Assembly: GCF_001653235.2 (NCBI RefSeq) | Contig: NC_035795.1 | Span: 2,859,001 to 2,923,000, forward strand | Length of the DNA: 64,000 nt | Source of the DNA: Pochonia chlamydosporia 170 | Lineage: Eukaryota > Ascomycota > Sordariomycetes > Hypocreales > Clavicipitaceae | Direction of reading: 5' to 3' | Part shown: positions 31,453 to 41,819 of the stretch, one piece after another | Layout: each line of letters starts with the position of its first letter | How positions within the stretch are numbered: the first letter of the stretch is position 1 | Made by a program: the position numbers and the translations under genes | Notes under the pieces: model-generated | Databases searched by the model: none | What the model was told of the DNA's origin: nothing | What the model saw: the letters and a program-made list of their open reading frames with translations, nothing else

Positions 31453-32558
31453 ATGTACACACTCAACAACATCGCCACACATCACTTCGCCGGCCCAGAG
31501 GACGTATACGTCCTCGATGTGAACCGCACAGAAGCCGGCCTCGCTGCCATATCCTCAGACCAGCATTTATCGCTGCTAAGTCCGGCACGGCTATCCGACG
31601 GTCCTGTTGCGTCATGGAAAACAGAGCACGGAAATCTTACCACTTTGCGGATATTCGATGGGAGTAACGCCCTCGTCTGCACGGCCGGTGAAGACGGGAC
31701 AGTAGGAGTATGGGATCTGAGACTTCGAGGTGCAGATGCTCGTGTTGCACAGTTCAATGGTGAGATACACTCCCCAGCTTCACACATCTACTAATACAGG
31801 ACAGCTGCTCAATCTCCCATCTTATCCATGGCGTGCTCCCCATCCACGCAAACCATCGCCGTGGGCACAGAGCTGCAAAACCACACAGCATCCATCTTCC
31901 TCTGGGACGTGCGCTCCACGCCCTCCCCCAAAGCGCACTACCAAGAAGTTCACAGCGACGACATCACCGAACTGGCGTTTCATCCCACGCAGCCGGCCTT
32001 CCTGCTGAGCGGCTCGACAGACGGGCTGGTCAACATATATGATACGCGTATCACGGATGAAGATGATCTTACGCTGCAGACGTTCAACCACAACTCGTCT
32101 ATCCACCATGCCAAGTTCCTTACTGACACGGAGGTCGTGGCCCTTTCGCACGATGAGCAGTTCGCGCTGTATGACATGGATGAGGGGAGGGAGAATGGCG
32201 ACGCGGCACAGAGCTGGGGTGATTTGAGGGGTGTGCTGGGGTGTCAATACGTTGCGGATGTGATGGGCAAGACGGACGGTAGTGGTGCGATTATCGGGGC
32301 CGGCGCACAAGAGTACGTTTCTTCCGTGAAGGATCAAATGGGGTATGGGGTGCTAACGTGTGTAGGAAACAAATGTTTGAGCTTGTTTTCCTGGCGAGGA
32401 ATCAGGGACAGGGAGCGAAGTGGGTGCTTGATCGGGAGGGGAGCGTGGGATTACCCGGTGCGCATGGCGAGGAGATTGTGCGGTCATTTTGCTTCTTTGA
32501 TGATGCGCAGGTGGTGTTTACGGCGGGGGAGGATGGCAATGTCAAGGGTTGGAGGTAG
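31453..32558 (+). CDS. WD40-repeat protein, WDR89-like
   Basis: Three exons (31453-31759, 31805-32312, 32366-32558) encode 335 aa. Intron 1 is only 45 nt: the branch TACTAAT lies so close to a first AG (31798-31799) that the next AG (31803-31804) is the one that keeps frame, giving QFNAAQSPILSM. Intron 2 is 53 nt (GTACGT, TGCTAAC, GTAG) and restores GAQEKQMFELVF. WD-type blades are visible at ALVCTAGEDGTVGVWDLR, ASIFLWDVRST, FLLSGSTDGLVNIYDTR, ALSHDEQFALYD and the final VVFTAGEDGNVKGWR. The overall order matches fungal WDR89 homologues, a single-propeller protein of poorly known function. Convergent with the FRG1-like gene, 170 bp away. Confidence 0.88.
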
Positions 32559-32728
32559 GGAACTATTGATTTGATTGTTGGATATACCAATTATTACTTG
32601 GACCTGCAGTCTTGGTATTCCTATCCAAGACGGAGCATAGGCGTATCGAAGTGTGACACTTGTGCTCGTCATACGAGGCTCGACGCTGCGCTTATCATCT
32701 TATCGCTCATAAAAGTAGCACATACAGC

Positions 32729-33587
32729 TCAGCCGAACTTGTCATGCCGATTCTTCACCTTCAAATCCAACAACCGCTCATGATAATCCCCCTCCCTCCT
32801 CGCCCTCTTCAAAACCTTGACCTCATCCTCATCGAGCCTCCTCCCCACAGCGTCCTCCAACTCCCGCCTACTAATCTTCGACAACGCCTTCTCCTCCTTC
32901 GACGCCTTCAACTTGGGCTTAAACCGCGCCTGCATGCGTATCCGCATCGTGGTGTTAAACGTGATTTTGTCCTCGTCGCCGCGTAATTCTGCGGGCGCCG
33001 TCGATTTCGACGACGTGTTGGGCTTGGTTGTGATGAAAGTGTCGCGTAGGGTTTGTAGTTGGAACGTGCCGGGTGTGTCGGCCGTGGGGATGACGTTGAA
33101 GCATTCGAGGGGGGATATGGCTTCTGATGTGGCGGATAGGGCGCCAATTTTGTCGCATGCCAGGTATCTGTTTTTGTTAGACGCGACTCATTGTATGGGT
33201 GGTGGGAGCTTACCGTCCATGGGAGCTTTTGAAGCGAAAGTTATCGGTGCCGGATATCTTGTTCGCGACCCAGACCATTCTCACGTCGTGGGGCTCTGCG
33301 CTCGTCGGATTTCCATCGACAATGTTCTCAATCGGCATGGCAAACACCTTGCCGTTGGGATCACATGCCAAAGCGGATGGTTTGTCGGTCGGCAACACAA
33401 TCATAACTGGGCCGACCACGTCGGTGGCTACATCTGCGGACACCCAGCTATCATCATCGGTGGTTTCGTCATTGTTGACTTTTTGGACCTGCGAAGGACC
33501 GGCCTCTGCGTTGTCTCTGTCCGCGTCGGCAGCGCGCTTCCGCTTCTTGGGTTTCTTGTCGCCCTTGAAGCTCAATGGCTTGACCAT
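32729..33587 (-). CDS. FRG1-like nuclear/actin-bundling protein
   Basis: Two exons (33587-33214, 33167-32729) around a 46-nt intron (GTAAGC to CAG) encode 270 aa. A basic N-terminal stretch (KKPKKRKR, 11-18) is a likely nuclear signal, followed by an acidic/Ser-Asp segment (WVSADVATDVVGP). The FRG1 fascin-like beta-trefoil follows, with GKVFAMPIEN, VWVANKISGTDNFRFKS, the junction RYLACDKIGALSA, AISPLECFNVIP and the closing basic helix (MQARFKPKLKASKEEKALSK). FRG1 family proteins are nucleolar, associate with spliceosomes and bundle actin in animals; the fungal role is less known. Its 5' flank runs into the assembly gap. Confidence 0.92.
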
Positions 33588-33946
33588 GACGATGTTGGTG
33601 TCGCGGTTGGCGTCAGTGAGTGAGATGAGGTATCGCAGGCGGCAAACGGCGAGCTCCAGGGTCGTAGGCTATAGAGCTCNNNNNNNNNNNNNNNNNNNNN
33701 NNNTTATGTAAGCGGGCTTTCACCTTGCTGAGTGCCCCTCATGCCCCTCCCCCGCAAACCAACTGCATGCATGTGTCGCATGTCGATGGTGCAGAAAATG
33801 TTGCACAGTCAGCGGCGAATTCCTCGCTGTGCTGTTCCGGGTAGACTGGGTCTTTAAATGTATTTCTATCAACAACTTCCTGAATTCAAGACCTCATCTT
33901 CCTTTTTCTTTATTTCAGCTCTCTTCAGTTACAAGTTGTAATCAAC
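33588..33946. promoter_or_regulatory. Divergent promoter region interrupted by an assembly gap
   Basis: This 359-bp spacer separates the FRG1-like gene from the dioxygenase gene and contains 24 unresolved bases, so its real length and promoter elements are uncertain. Confidence 0.5.
33680..33703. other. Assembly gap (24 N)
   Basis: Twenty-four consecutive N; the true sequence and length are unknown. Confidence 1.
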
Positions 33947-35171
33947 ATGGTAGCTCAGGCGCAGGCGGTAACCGTGTCCCTCAAAGACCTCACAAGTGGT
34001 AAGAACATCGTCAAACATATTCTCACACGGCATTCACTTACACATATTAGGCAACGTCTCTTTTGAGACTCTACAGCAAGCCTTTGGCCCCGACTCCCTC
34101 GGCATCTTAGTCGTCAAAAATGTACCACAGGAGTTTGCGCAGTTGCGCCACATGACCCTCTCGTATTCTTCATACCTGGGAAACCTGCCCTCCGAGGAAC
34201 TAGGTTCGTGCAACTGACGTCCTTACATATAACTTCTCTTGATTATGTAAGAATACGAACATGATGGCTAACATGTCACAGAAAAACTGGAAAATGTGAA
34301 AGCCAAATACCTGACTGGCTGGTCTCTCGGCAAGGAAACACTCAAGAACGGCCAAGCAGACACCTTCAAGGGGTCATACTACGCAAATTGCGCATTCTAC
34401 GTCGACCCAACGCTCGAATGCGCCAAGCCAACGCCTGAATTCTCACCAGAAACATTCCCCGAGTACTTGTCGCCTAACGTATGGCCGCCCGAGAACGTGC
34501 TCCCCGGTTTCAAACCCGCCGTCACTGATCTATGCAAACTCATCATCGATGTAGCTGTACTAGTTGCACGAGCTTGCGACCGGTTCGCAGAGAAGGAAAT
34601 CCAGGGCTACCCAAAGGGATACTTAGAGCACGTGGTCAGCACGTCCAACACCACCAAGGCCCGACTACTGCACTACTTCCCGCAAGATGTGCAGAACAAC
34701 GATGGCACAAGCGAAGATGACTGGTGTGCCACGCACCTTGACCACGGGTGTCTAACCGGTCTGACATCAGCCATGTTCATCGACGAGCACAAGGTCAGCC
34801 CCGCTGTTCCCAAGAATGTTTCTCTGAACGGGGCATCACTACCGCCGTTGGAGGAACTTCCCGCGTCGCCGGACTCTTCAGCGGGGTTGTACATCCTGTC
34901 CCGCACGGGGGAGACGTACCAGGTGAAGATCCCGAGGGACTGTATTGCGTTCCAGACGGGGGAGACGCTGGAGCGGATTACGGCGGGTAAGTTCAAGGCC
35001 GTGCCGCATTATGTGAGGGGTGTGAGGGCTGCGGTGAGTGGTGGTGCGATTGCGAGGAATACGTTGGCGGTGTTTACGCAGCCGAATTTGGGGGATGAGG
35101 TGGACATTGAGTCGCATTTGACGTTTGGGGAGTTTGCCAGGGGTGTGGTTGCCAAGAATACTGTGTCGTGA
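33947..35171 (+). CDS. Clavaminate-synthase-like Fe(II)/2-oxoglutarate dioxygenase
   Basis: Three exons (33947-33998, 34051-34203, 34282-35171) encode 364 aa; introns are 52 and 78 nt. The junctions restore DLTSG-NVSFETLQQAF and PSEEL-EKLENVKAKYLTGW. The double-stranded beta-helix iron site is visible as H220-x-D222 in THLDHG and a distal H311 in VPHYVRG, with R327 (AIARNT) as the likely 2-oxoglutarate anchor. The upstream YLTGWSLGKE and GSYYANCAF segments are typical of the fungal clavaminate-synthase-like group. No targeting signal is seen, so it is probably cytosolic. The substrate is unknown; nothing nearby suggests a biosynthetic cluster. Confidence 0.85.
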
Positions 35172-35483
35172 GGAATGTAAAAGGAACTAAACTACGTAGT
35201 CGTGAGAATAAGCGAACTTTTATATCTCATGTAGTCACTGTGAATAAGTCTCGAAAAGATTGTGATGTATTGTGGAAAAGACAGTCGTATGTTGTATGAA
35301 TAATCTGGAAACGACTGTGTATTGCGGAAAAGACCAGCCACTCCACGGCCAATGCAATGCCACTAAAAATAATGAAAAATCCGTCGAACGGCACTTAAGA
35401 AAGTAATTCGCCCCCCATCACAAGACGCATTCTCACCAATGCAATCTTGAGCGTACTTGACGCCTCTTCAAACTCCTATGGAC
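35172..35483. other. Convergent 3' flanks
   Basis: A 312-bp spacer with the 3' UTRs of two convergent genes. It contains a near-repeat of GAATAA..GA-type AT-rich sequence but no gene. Confidence 0.5.
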
Positions 35484-37314
35484 CTAAGCCCAAGCGCCGA
35501 CAAGACTCATGCCGAAAGCCCCAGAGAAGACCAGCAGACAGGCAACAACGCGGCTCTTCCCCCGAAGATGGCGCCAGCTCTCGTCGCTGAGGAAGTCCTC
35601 GGAAAGCAGCTCCACCAGAGATGCGAACGTGAGGAGACCAGCGGAAATGGCGTTCATGACTCCAACGACGATGAGGCCGATTTCAGAGTCGGGGCTGTAG
35701 AGCATATGTGTTGCGAGACCAATTGCCTGACCGATTGGAGTTCTACAGATTGTTAGCATCATTCTCGCTGACAGGGTCTGGAGGTATGAAGGTCTGGTGG
35801 AACGTACGTGCAACCGTATGCCAAGGCCATAATCCATGGCTGCCATGTCTTCTCACCCCATTCAATGACGGAGATTCTCGAACCGAGCGCGAGGCCTTCA
35901 AACGTTTCTGCCACGAGTTAGTATGGACACTGAAATATAGTAGATGCAACCTACGATGAAAAACAATGGCAATCAACAAGACGATAAAGTCGTTGCCAAT
36001 GCTCACACTCAACGCCATGCCGATAAACACACTGTGGAAGAGAATACCCATCTCGAGGAGGATACACTGCAATCGGTCCTTCTTGCGCTTCTGTTCCGGC
36101 GTCAAAACAGCCTGCTCGAATTCACCATGATCAATAACGTCGTGACTCTCATTGGCAGACTTGGCAATCGCACATTCATCATCGCGGCCCCTCGAGCATA
36201 TCTGTTCCGCCAAAGCCGCCTGATTCAGCTGTGAGAGTCCTTGTCCCATGCTGCTCGACCGCCCACGAAGAGGACCCATATCGCGGATGGGATGGCCCTC
36301 CGAATCAGTAGCCTCTTCTATCTGCTCTTTGCTACGCGGCTTCGCAACAATATCCGCAGGCGGTACATGACGAGACGGGTGAAACACCATCTCGATAATC
36401 GTCACTAGGAAGATGGCGGCGAGAGCAATCGCGCCCGGCATGGCGCTGTAATCCTCGGTCCAGAATTTTCCTAGGCACGGGTTGCCGAGGGATACGAATG
36501 CCGTGGGAAGAAGGTGCACGAATGCGGTTGCGATGAGGACTCCGGTTCCGAAGTGTCGCACAGCGAAGAAGAAGCGGCGTGGGATGCGTAGGCCAGGAAA
36601 CTTGGCGGCCATGATTGGGAATGCGCAACCTAGTGTTGAGACGAACCATATGATGAACAGGGCTGCGACGTGAAGTCCGGTATTGTATTTGTTCTTGTCG
36701 ACGCCGCCAGTTGCGCAGGAAGATCGCTTGCTAAGGTCCCTTCGCAACACTGGCGACACGGCCAGGACATCATGGAGGACAGACGAGTTGATTGCCACAG
36801 ATTCAACAATTGGGCTGGCAGTTTCGATACCGGTAGTTGACATGCGCAAACTCGAAATGATATAGGAGAAGAAGAGAACGGATGCTATCCAGGTTGTCCA
36901 GCTCCAAAGGCGCTCCAGGCACCCTGTAGAGGATACCCAGACAAGGCGATCACCAGCGACCGCCTTGAAACGCAAGAATGAGCCTAATCAGATAGTTAGC
37001 ATTTCCTCGTCACAGCTAGGACTCTTAATAGTGGTTTTCGTACAACACGCCCATTGTCTTGCGTCAAGCGCCTTTCGCACAGGCAGATCTGGCTCTCCCT
37101 CGCGACGCAACTTATCGCACATTGCCGTTTCACCTAGCATCCCGCCTGTCCCTCCTCCAGATGCGTCATCCTGGCTGGCGGCGACGTATTCACGTAGGTT
37201 CGATATCCCATTGAGGTCCTGGCGGGTAGTTTGGTCTGCTGACAGGGCCGGCGGGCTCTGGTTGTAGCCGAGGTGGCGAAAGGTGCCTTCGTCGGCCTTG
37301 TTGAGACAAATCAT
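35484..37314 (-). CDS. ZIP-family zinc/iron transporter with extended N-terminus
   Basis: Four exons are supported: 37314-37044, 36983-35955, 35907-35808 and 35742-35484, giving 552 aa. The ZIP core is clear: RHFGTGVLIATAFVHLLPTAF (TM2-TM3), a long His/Ser/charged loop, HSVFIGMALSVS (TM4 metal site), HQTFEGLALGSR (TM5 metal site) and the TM7-TM8 end. Introns are 60, 47 and 65 nt. The first intron (donor GTACGA, branch TGCTAAC, end GATTAG) adds an N-terminal exon (MICLNKADEGTFRHLGYNQ and on) and keeps the frame through QWACC-SFLRFKAVAGDRL and an extra hydrophobic segment. If it is wrong, translation would start at 36843 (MSTTGIET) and give 415 aa. The protein imports zinc across the plasma or an internal membrane. 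Confidence 0.88.
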
Positions 37315-38252
37315 TTTAACGGATACCACTGTTTTCGTGAACGTTGGTAGCAGTCAAGAATGTCTGTTCAGATGTTAGATGGAAGGGAAGACGATTGCGG
37401 GCAAGATGGAAAAAGCAATCGAACCTCAACGGCTGTGCCAAGCCTCCATGTCGTTTTCGACCCCACAGCGCCCGTGAACTCCCGAATTGCGAATCGTAAA
37501 GGACATGGCGTTTTGGAGGCGGAGTGGGGGACCGACGGTAATGGCGGAGCAGGGCGTGTTCATGGATTTGGACACGGGGAGATGTCAAGGAAGATCTGGC
37601 GTGCGTATTTGGCTTGTGATGCGGAGGCTGGCGATTTGAGGTTTGGTGATGGTAAGCTTATCTCACGAGAGGTTACGACAATGGCCTCGCGCGATGTGAA
37701 AAGCAGATGCGACGGATGAGACAGAATCTTTGGAGGTTGGATGAGACATTGGTAGTCTGTGGTCTGTTGTTTAAGGTTATGTTTAGAATTGGAGGCGGAA
37801 TTGTGTTTTGGTGTGTGTGGCTGCCGCACATGGCACGAGGCAATTGGGCAACTTTACGCCAGATGCAGGGTCCACCCATGGGCAACCGGCGACGGTGAGT
37901 ATGGTTGGTGTAGGACGGGCTGAAAATTGCCAGGCATTTCAATTTGTTTCAAGTATTATAGGCATTAGCGGTATAGGGCTGCTCTCATCTGCTTGAGGAG
38001 AATAATGTTTAATTCTGTATGCTTCTTGATACTGAGGGGTGAAGTCAAGTTTAGACACAGCTGCATCTGGTCAACACTTTCACCAGACGGCCACAACCCT
38101 GTACTTTCACCAGACATTTCAAGCCCGGCATTAATTGATCTTTGTAGACGGACCTTGCTCCGTGTGATTCACTGTGGCTGCTTGTGTACGTGTTAGTTCA
38201 GCATCCAACCAATTCTAGCCATCTACTACACCCATGGCCAAAGCCACCAGAC
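37315..38252. other. Spacer: ZIP promoter and hydrolase 3' flank
   Basis: Several short frames on both strands but no recognisable domain. Confidence 0.5.
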
Positions 38253-39332
38253 CTACAACCTCTTCACCATCTCATCCAAAAACTCGTCCCTATAGTCAAA
38301 AAATATGCTCGCATGAGTATCATGCTCTTCTATCCTCAAACTCACCCTCCCGTCATCATCCTCGCCCCTCAACCTCCTCGCAACCTCTACTCCATGTGTA
38401 AGCGGCACATTTCGATCAAGTCTCCCATACAATAACTGCACCGGCAAATCCTTACGTATATCCTCGATTTTGAACCCCAAATCCGATGCAAGAAGCTTCA
38501 TGTCCTGCAATGCGTACCATGTTCCCTGCGCAAATGCTTCCTCCCCAGTCCGTAATTGCACCTTCATCACGTCCACATCCCCAAAGAACGCAACATCTTT
38601 CGGCGGCATTCTTGGCTGAGACTTTTCAAAACTCTGGATTAAAATATCCATCCGTTGTTTTCTGCTCAGATCAAGTCTTGCAACAGGCTCACGACTGAGC
38701 CACCATCTCATAAGGCGTGGGGTGTAGTGCGGCGCGAGCGTCCAGCCCAGGTAGTTCATGATGTACATTCCCCAGTATCCTATATCCGAAGGACCCAGGC
38801 CACATACAATGGTTACTACCTTTAACCTGTCAGCCGGTAGAGCCTTAGCACAAGCTAGAGCGTACGGGCCGCCGCCGGAGACTCCGAGGACACCATACTC
38901 TTCTGCGTTGAGGTGCTGAGCCAGGTGCTCAATGTCTTTGGCGTGAGAGAGAACAGTCCGGTTTAGATCCGGGGTGCTTTGACCTGTTCCTGGACGATCG
39001 ACACTGATTACCCGAATGTTCTTGGCTCGTGCGGGTTTGTCGAGGTATGCGCCTTCTATGCGTGAGCCGGGAAAGCCGTGGAGGAAGAAGATTGTCTTGG
39101 CTGTGGGAGAGGTTGACCCGAATTGAGCGTAACTTAGAATTCGCGAGTCGGGGAGTCTTAGAGTCGATGGAGTGGACGAGTCAAGCCGATATGAGCATTC
39201 TGCAAGTGTCGTGTCTTGATCTGCTGTGGCGGTTCTGGTTGCGTAGTCGATCAGCATTGTGATGAGGCATGCCGGGATGGTGATGAGTACATCGAGAATG
39301 AGAAACACGCATGATGCGACGTAGTTTGCCAT
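38253..39332 (-). CDS. Alpha/beta hydrolase, membrane-anchored
   Basis: This intronless 359-aa protein starts with a hydrophobic segment (about 5-29) that looks like a membrane anchor. The alpha/beta hydrolase core follows: oxyanion strand FFLHGFPGSR (82-91), SVDRPGTGQST (110-120), nucleophile elbow GVSGGG with S152, D306 in YGRLDRNVP, and a C-terminal His (H337 or H340, EEHDTHAS). The arrangement is that of epoxide-hydrolase/lipase-like serine hydrolases; S152 as nucleophile argues against an epoxide hydrolase. Substrate unknown. Confidence 0.88.
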   Translation of the reverse strand: MANYVASCVFLILDVLITIPACLITMLIDYATRTATADQDTTLAECSYRLDSSTPSTLRLPDSRILSYAQFGSTSPTAKTIFFLHGFPGSRIEGAYLDKPARAKNIRVISVDRPGTGQSTPDLNRTVLSHAKDIEHLAQHLNAEEYGVLGVSGGGPYALACAKALPADRLKVVTIVCGLGPSDIGYWGMYIMNYLGWTLAPHYTPRLMRWWLSREPVARLDLSRKQRMDILIQSFEKSQPRMPPKDVAFFGDVDVMKVQLRTGEEAFAQGTWYALQDMKLLASDLGFKIEDIRKDLPVQLLYGRLDRNVPLTHGVEVARRLRGEDDDGRVSLRIEEHDTHASIFFDYRDEFLDEMVKRL

Positions 39333-40791
39333 TTTAGATTACTTTGACGGTCTCTGAGCTGTGAGACATGAATTTTAGTTGAGCATTGATGTTAAAGTGC
39401 TTCTCGTAAGATCCGGTACCAGTCATCTTGTCTCATGCAGCCTTAGGCAGTTGCTGTGCGGGGCAGTTCGCGACATTTGCGAGCAATGGAAGATGTTGCC
39501 TGAGGTAATGATATGTTGAAGGTGAGACGGTGATATTTGTGTTTGTCAGCGGTACATGGCACTTTGTTGTATACTTGATGTTCTGCTCTTGTATAACGGT
39601 TCCGGTTCCTGCCTGTGGACCAAGCCGGCTTTGAGCTGGGGAGTTCACGCTTAAAGCTCGAACTTAAATGACTGTCCCTTTTCTTATTCTTCTATTCAGT
39701 CATTCTTTTGGAACAATTTCCGTCTATTAAGTGGAATGAGGCAACTCCAACGTCTGGGACTGGTGGCCGGAGACAAAGTATGGTAACGCCGAGTTGCCCC
39801 TTAAACAACCAAGTAATGAAAACTGAACTACCGGAGCTTCGGCACCATGTTAGTCCCTACTAGACTTTTTGTTTAAAAAGTGCTTTGCCACTGAAGGTGA
39901 TTATAGAGTTACATTTCCCCTGGTAATTTGTCAGGCGGACCAGCGTCCGAGACATGCGGGCTTTCTCTCTCCAGTGATTTTTCTGCAGGATGATAGAAAA
40001 GAGTTAATGCCAGGTTCTTAAAAGGTAGTATATTCTATTCTTGTTTGCGTTATTTCAGAGACGCCTACTAAGCTAATTTACCATGAACCATAGGCAAACA
40101 CTTCGAGCCCCTTGAAGTCCTTACCAATGCATCATCCCCTTAGCCCGTCCGGAGGTGTAAATACACCGGCCGCTTTTAGATGTGTAAGCCCGAGTTCTTA
40201 ACCCAATTCCGTCACTACTCGCATCTGCCTGATCCATCAGCTGCAATGTACCGTACCTGCGCAGTCAGTGATCTGCACTGCTACCCGTTATGCTTCTCCT
40301 TGCATATCCCCACATTACGTCAAGTGTCGCCATCCTTTTTAGAGAGACTTCAGTACCTTCCCCAGGAAATTTCCCATTGGTCAGAATCCTTGGAGCTAAG
40401 TCTGGCACTCTCCAAACGACATTACCGGAACTCCCGATATCTCGAAATGTGGGCAACGTAGAACATGTCTCTGTTGATCACTGGGGCATTTGGCACAATT
40501 CAACTTCACCACTGGCCAGTCCAACATGGCTTGAGTCTAGTGCCGCATAGGGAGCCGCACAGGGAAACCTTCGCGTTCTATAAATACAGCGGACCGAAGT
40601 TGACTTCATTCCAGTATAATGATGACCAGATGGAGCGACCGTAGCTTGACACTAAGCTTAAAATTCATCCGATATGACAGTCGATCCTAACATTCTCACA
40701 ACTTTACAAGTATATAAAGACCACGACTGCCAACGTCTAAACAGCAACAACTTCTTCAAATCATCCCAATCATCCAAGACAACAATCCAAC
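39333..40791. other. Divergent upstream region
   Basis: A 1.46-kb spacer between divergent genes. Besides the TATA box at 40711 no element or gene is supported. Confidence 0.5.
40711..40718 (+). promoter_or_regulatory. TATA box of the crystallin-like secreted protein gene
   Basis: TATATAAA about 75-80 nt upstream of the ATG at 40792. Confidence 0.55.
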
Positions 40792-41205
40792 ATGAAGCCC
40801 TCTTCCCTCCTCACTCTCGCTACCATCGCCATCGCCGGCACCGACGCCTGGAGCTTCACCGTCTGGACCGGCAAAGACCACAAAGGTGCAAAGCGCCACT
40901 ACCACAGCAGTCTCGCAGAGAACGACTGCTACAACTTTGACGAGTCCATCACCTCCAAGGGCGTCGGGTCCTTTGAGTTCTGCAGCTTCATCTGGACGCG
41001 CTGCTCCATCTCTATCCACAGCGATATTGGGTGCCGCGGCAAGAAACTTGGTTCTGCGACGGCCGCCGACAAGGGCGACTTGTGGCCATCGAAGTGGTCT
41101 AAGAATAGTAGCAAGGAAGGACAGAAGATGAAGAGTTTTAGGATTCAGGGGTGCAAGCATATTCCTGTGACGGGAGGGTCTTTGGATATTGCGGGCTGCA
41201 AGTAA
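40792..41205 (+). CDS. Small secreted beta/gamma-crystallin-like protein
   Basis: The 137-aa product has a signal peptide (1-19) and a mature part of about 118 residues with six cysteines. The pattern fits a beta/gamma-crystallin Greek-key domain: SFTVWTGKDHKG strand, C-Y-N-F with VGSFEFC, then the second motif SISIHSDIGCRGKKLG and the closing KMKSFRIQGC. Secreted crystallin-like proteins of microbes include killer-toxin-like and stress proteins, but nothing here decides the role. The gene is intronless with a good TATA box. Confidence 0.75.
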   Translation: MKPSSLLTLATIAIAGTDAWSFTVWTGKDHKGAKRHYHSSLAENDCYNFDESITSKGVGSFEFCSFIWTRCSISIHSDIGCRGKKLGSATAADKGDLWPSKWSKNSSKEGQKMKSFRIQGCKHIPVTGGSLDIAGCK

Positions 41206-41819
41206 ATCGGTGTATAAATCTGTTGGAGTTCCCTGTCGTCCTGCCTGCTGCGCTGGAACACATGGAGGCAGGATTGTAACGTAAGAACTGTGGACATCAA
41301 GAGTTCCCCTAAAGGATAATGTCACAGAGTCGCCCCCCGTTGAGGCTTAGTAAATAGTACGAATATTCAATGTAACACTATGCAATTGGTTATGCCCCTC
41401 TGGGACGTTTACCAGCAGATATTGCTTGCTTCCTACTCAGAACACAGAGCGGGAACAATGGCTAGATTGATATGGACGTTAAAATAGCCTGCAAACGGTC
41501 TAAGGAGAACATACTAAACTAATTTCAAGGTTTAGACTAGGGGAACCCGGCAATTGAAGCATGTTCCTCAACTTATCAAGTTTGATGCTCTGCCCACACG
41601 CTACACTAGCCGGAAGCAATTGCTTCTCTTAGTAGTTTGTGAATTAGTATATTTAGGAGACTTTAACGACTATCAGTCCGACTAGAATACATTTTCAAGA
41701 TTTGCCTTTGTATCTGACCGATAAACCTCTCCTACGCGACCCAACCAACACTGCTGCGTCCTCTGAACAGACGCGCAATACTTGGGTTTTGCCTCAATAC
41801 CTTCCCTGGCTCCTTCCGC
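41206..41819. other. Convergent 3' flanks
   Basis: No gene or repeat recognised. Confidence 0.5.
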
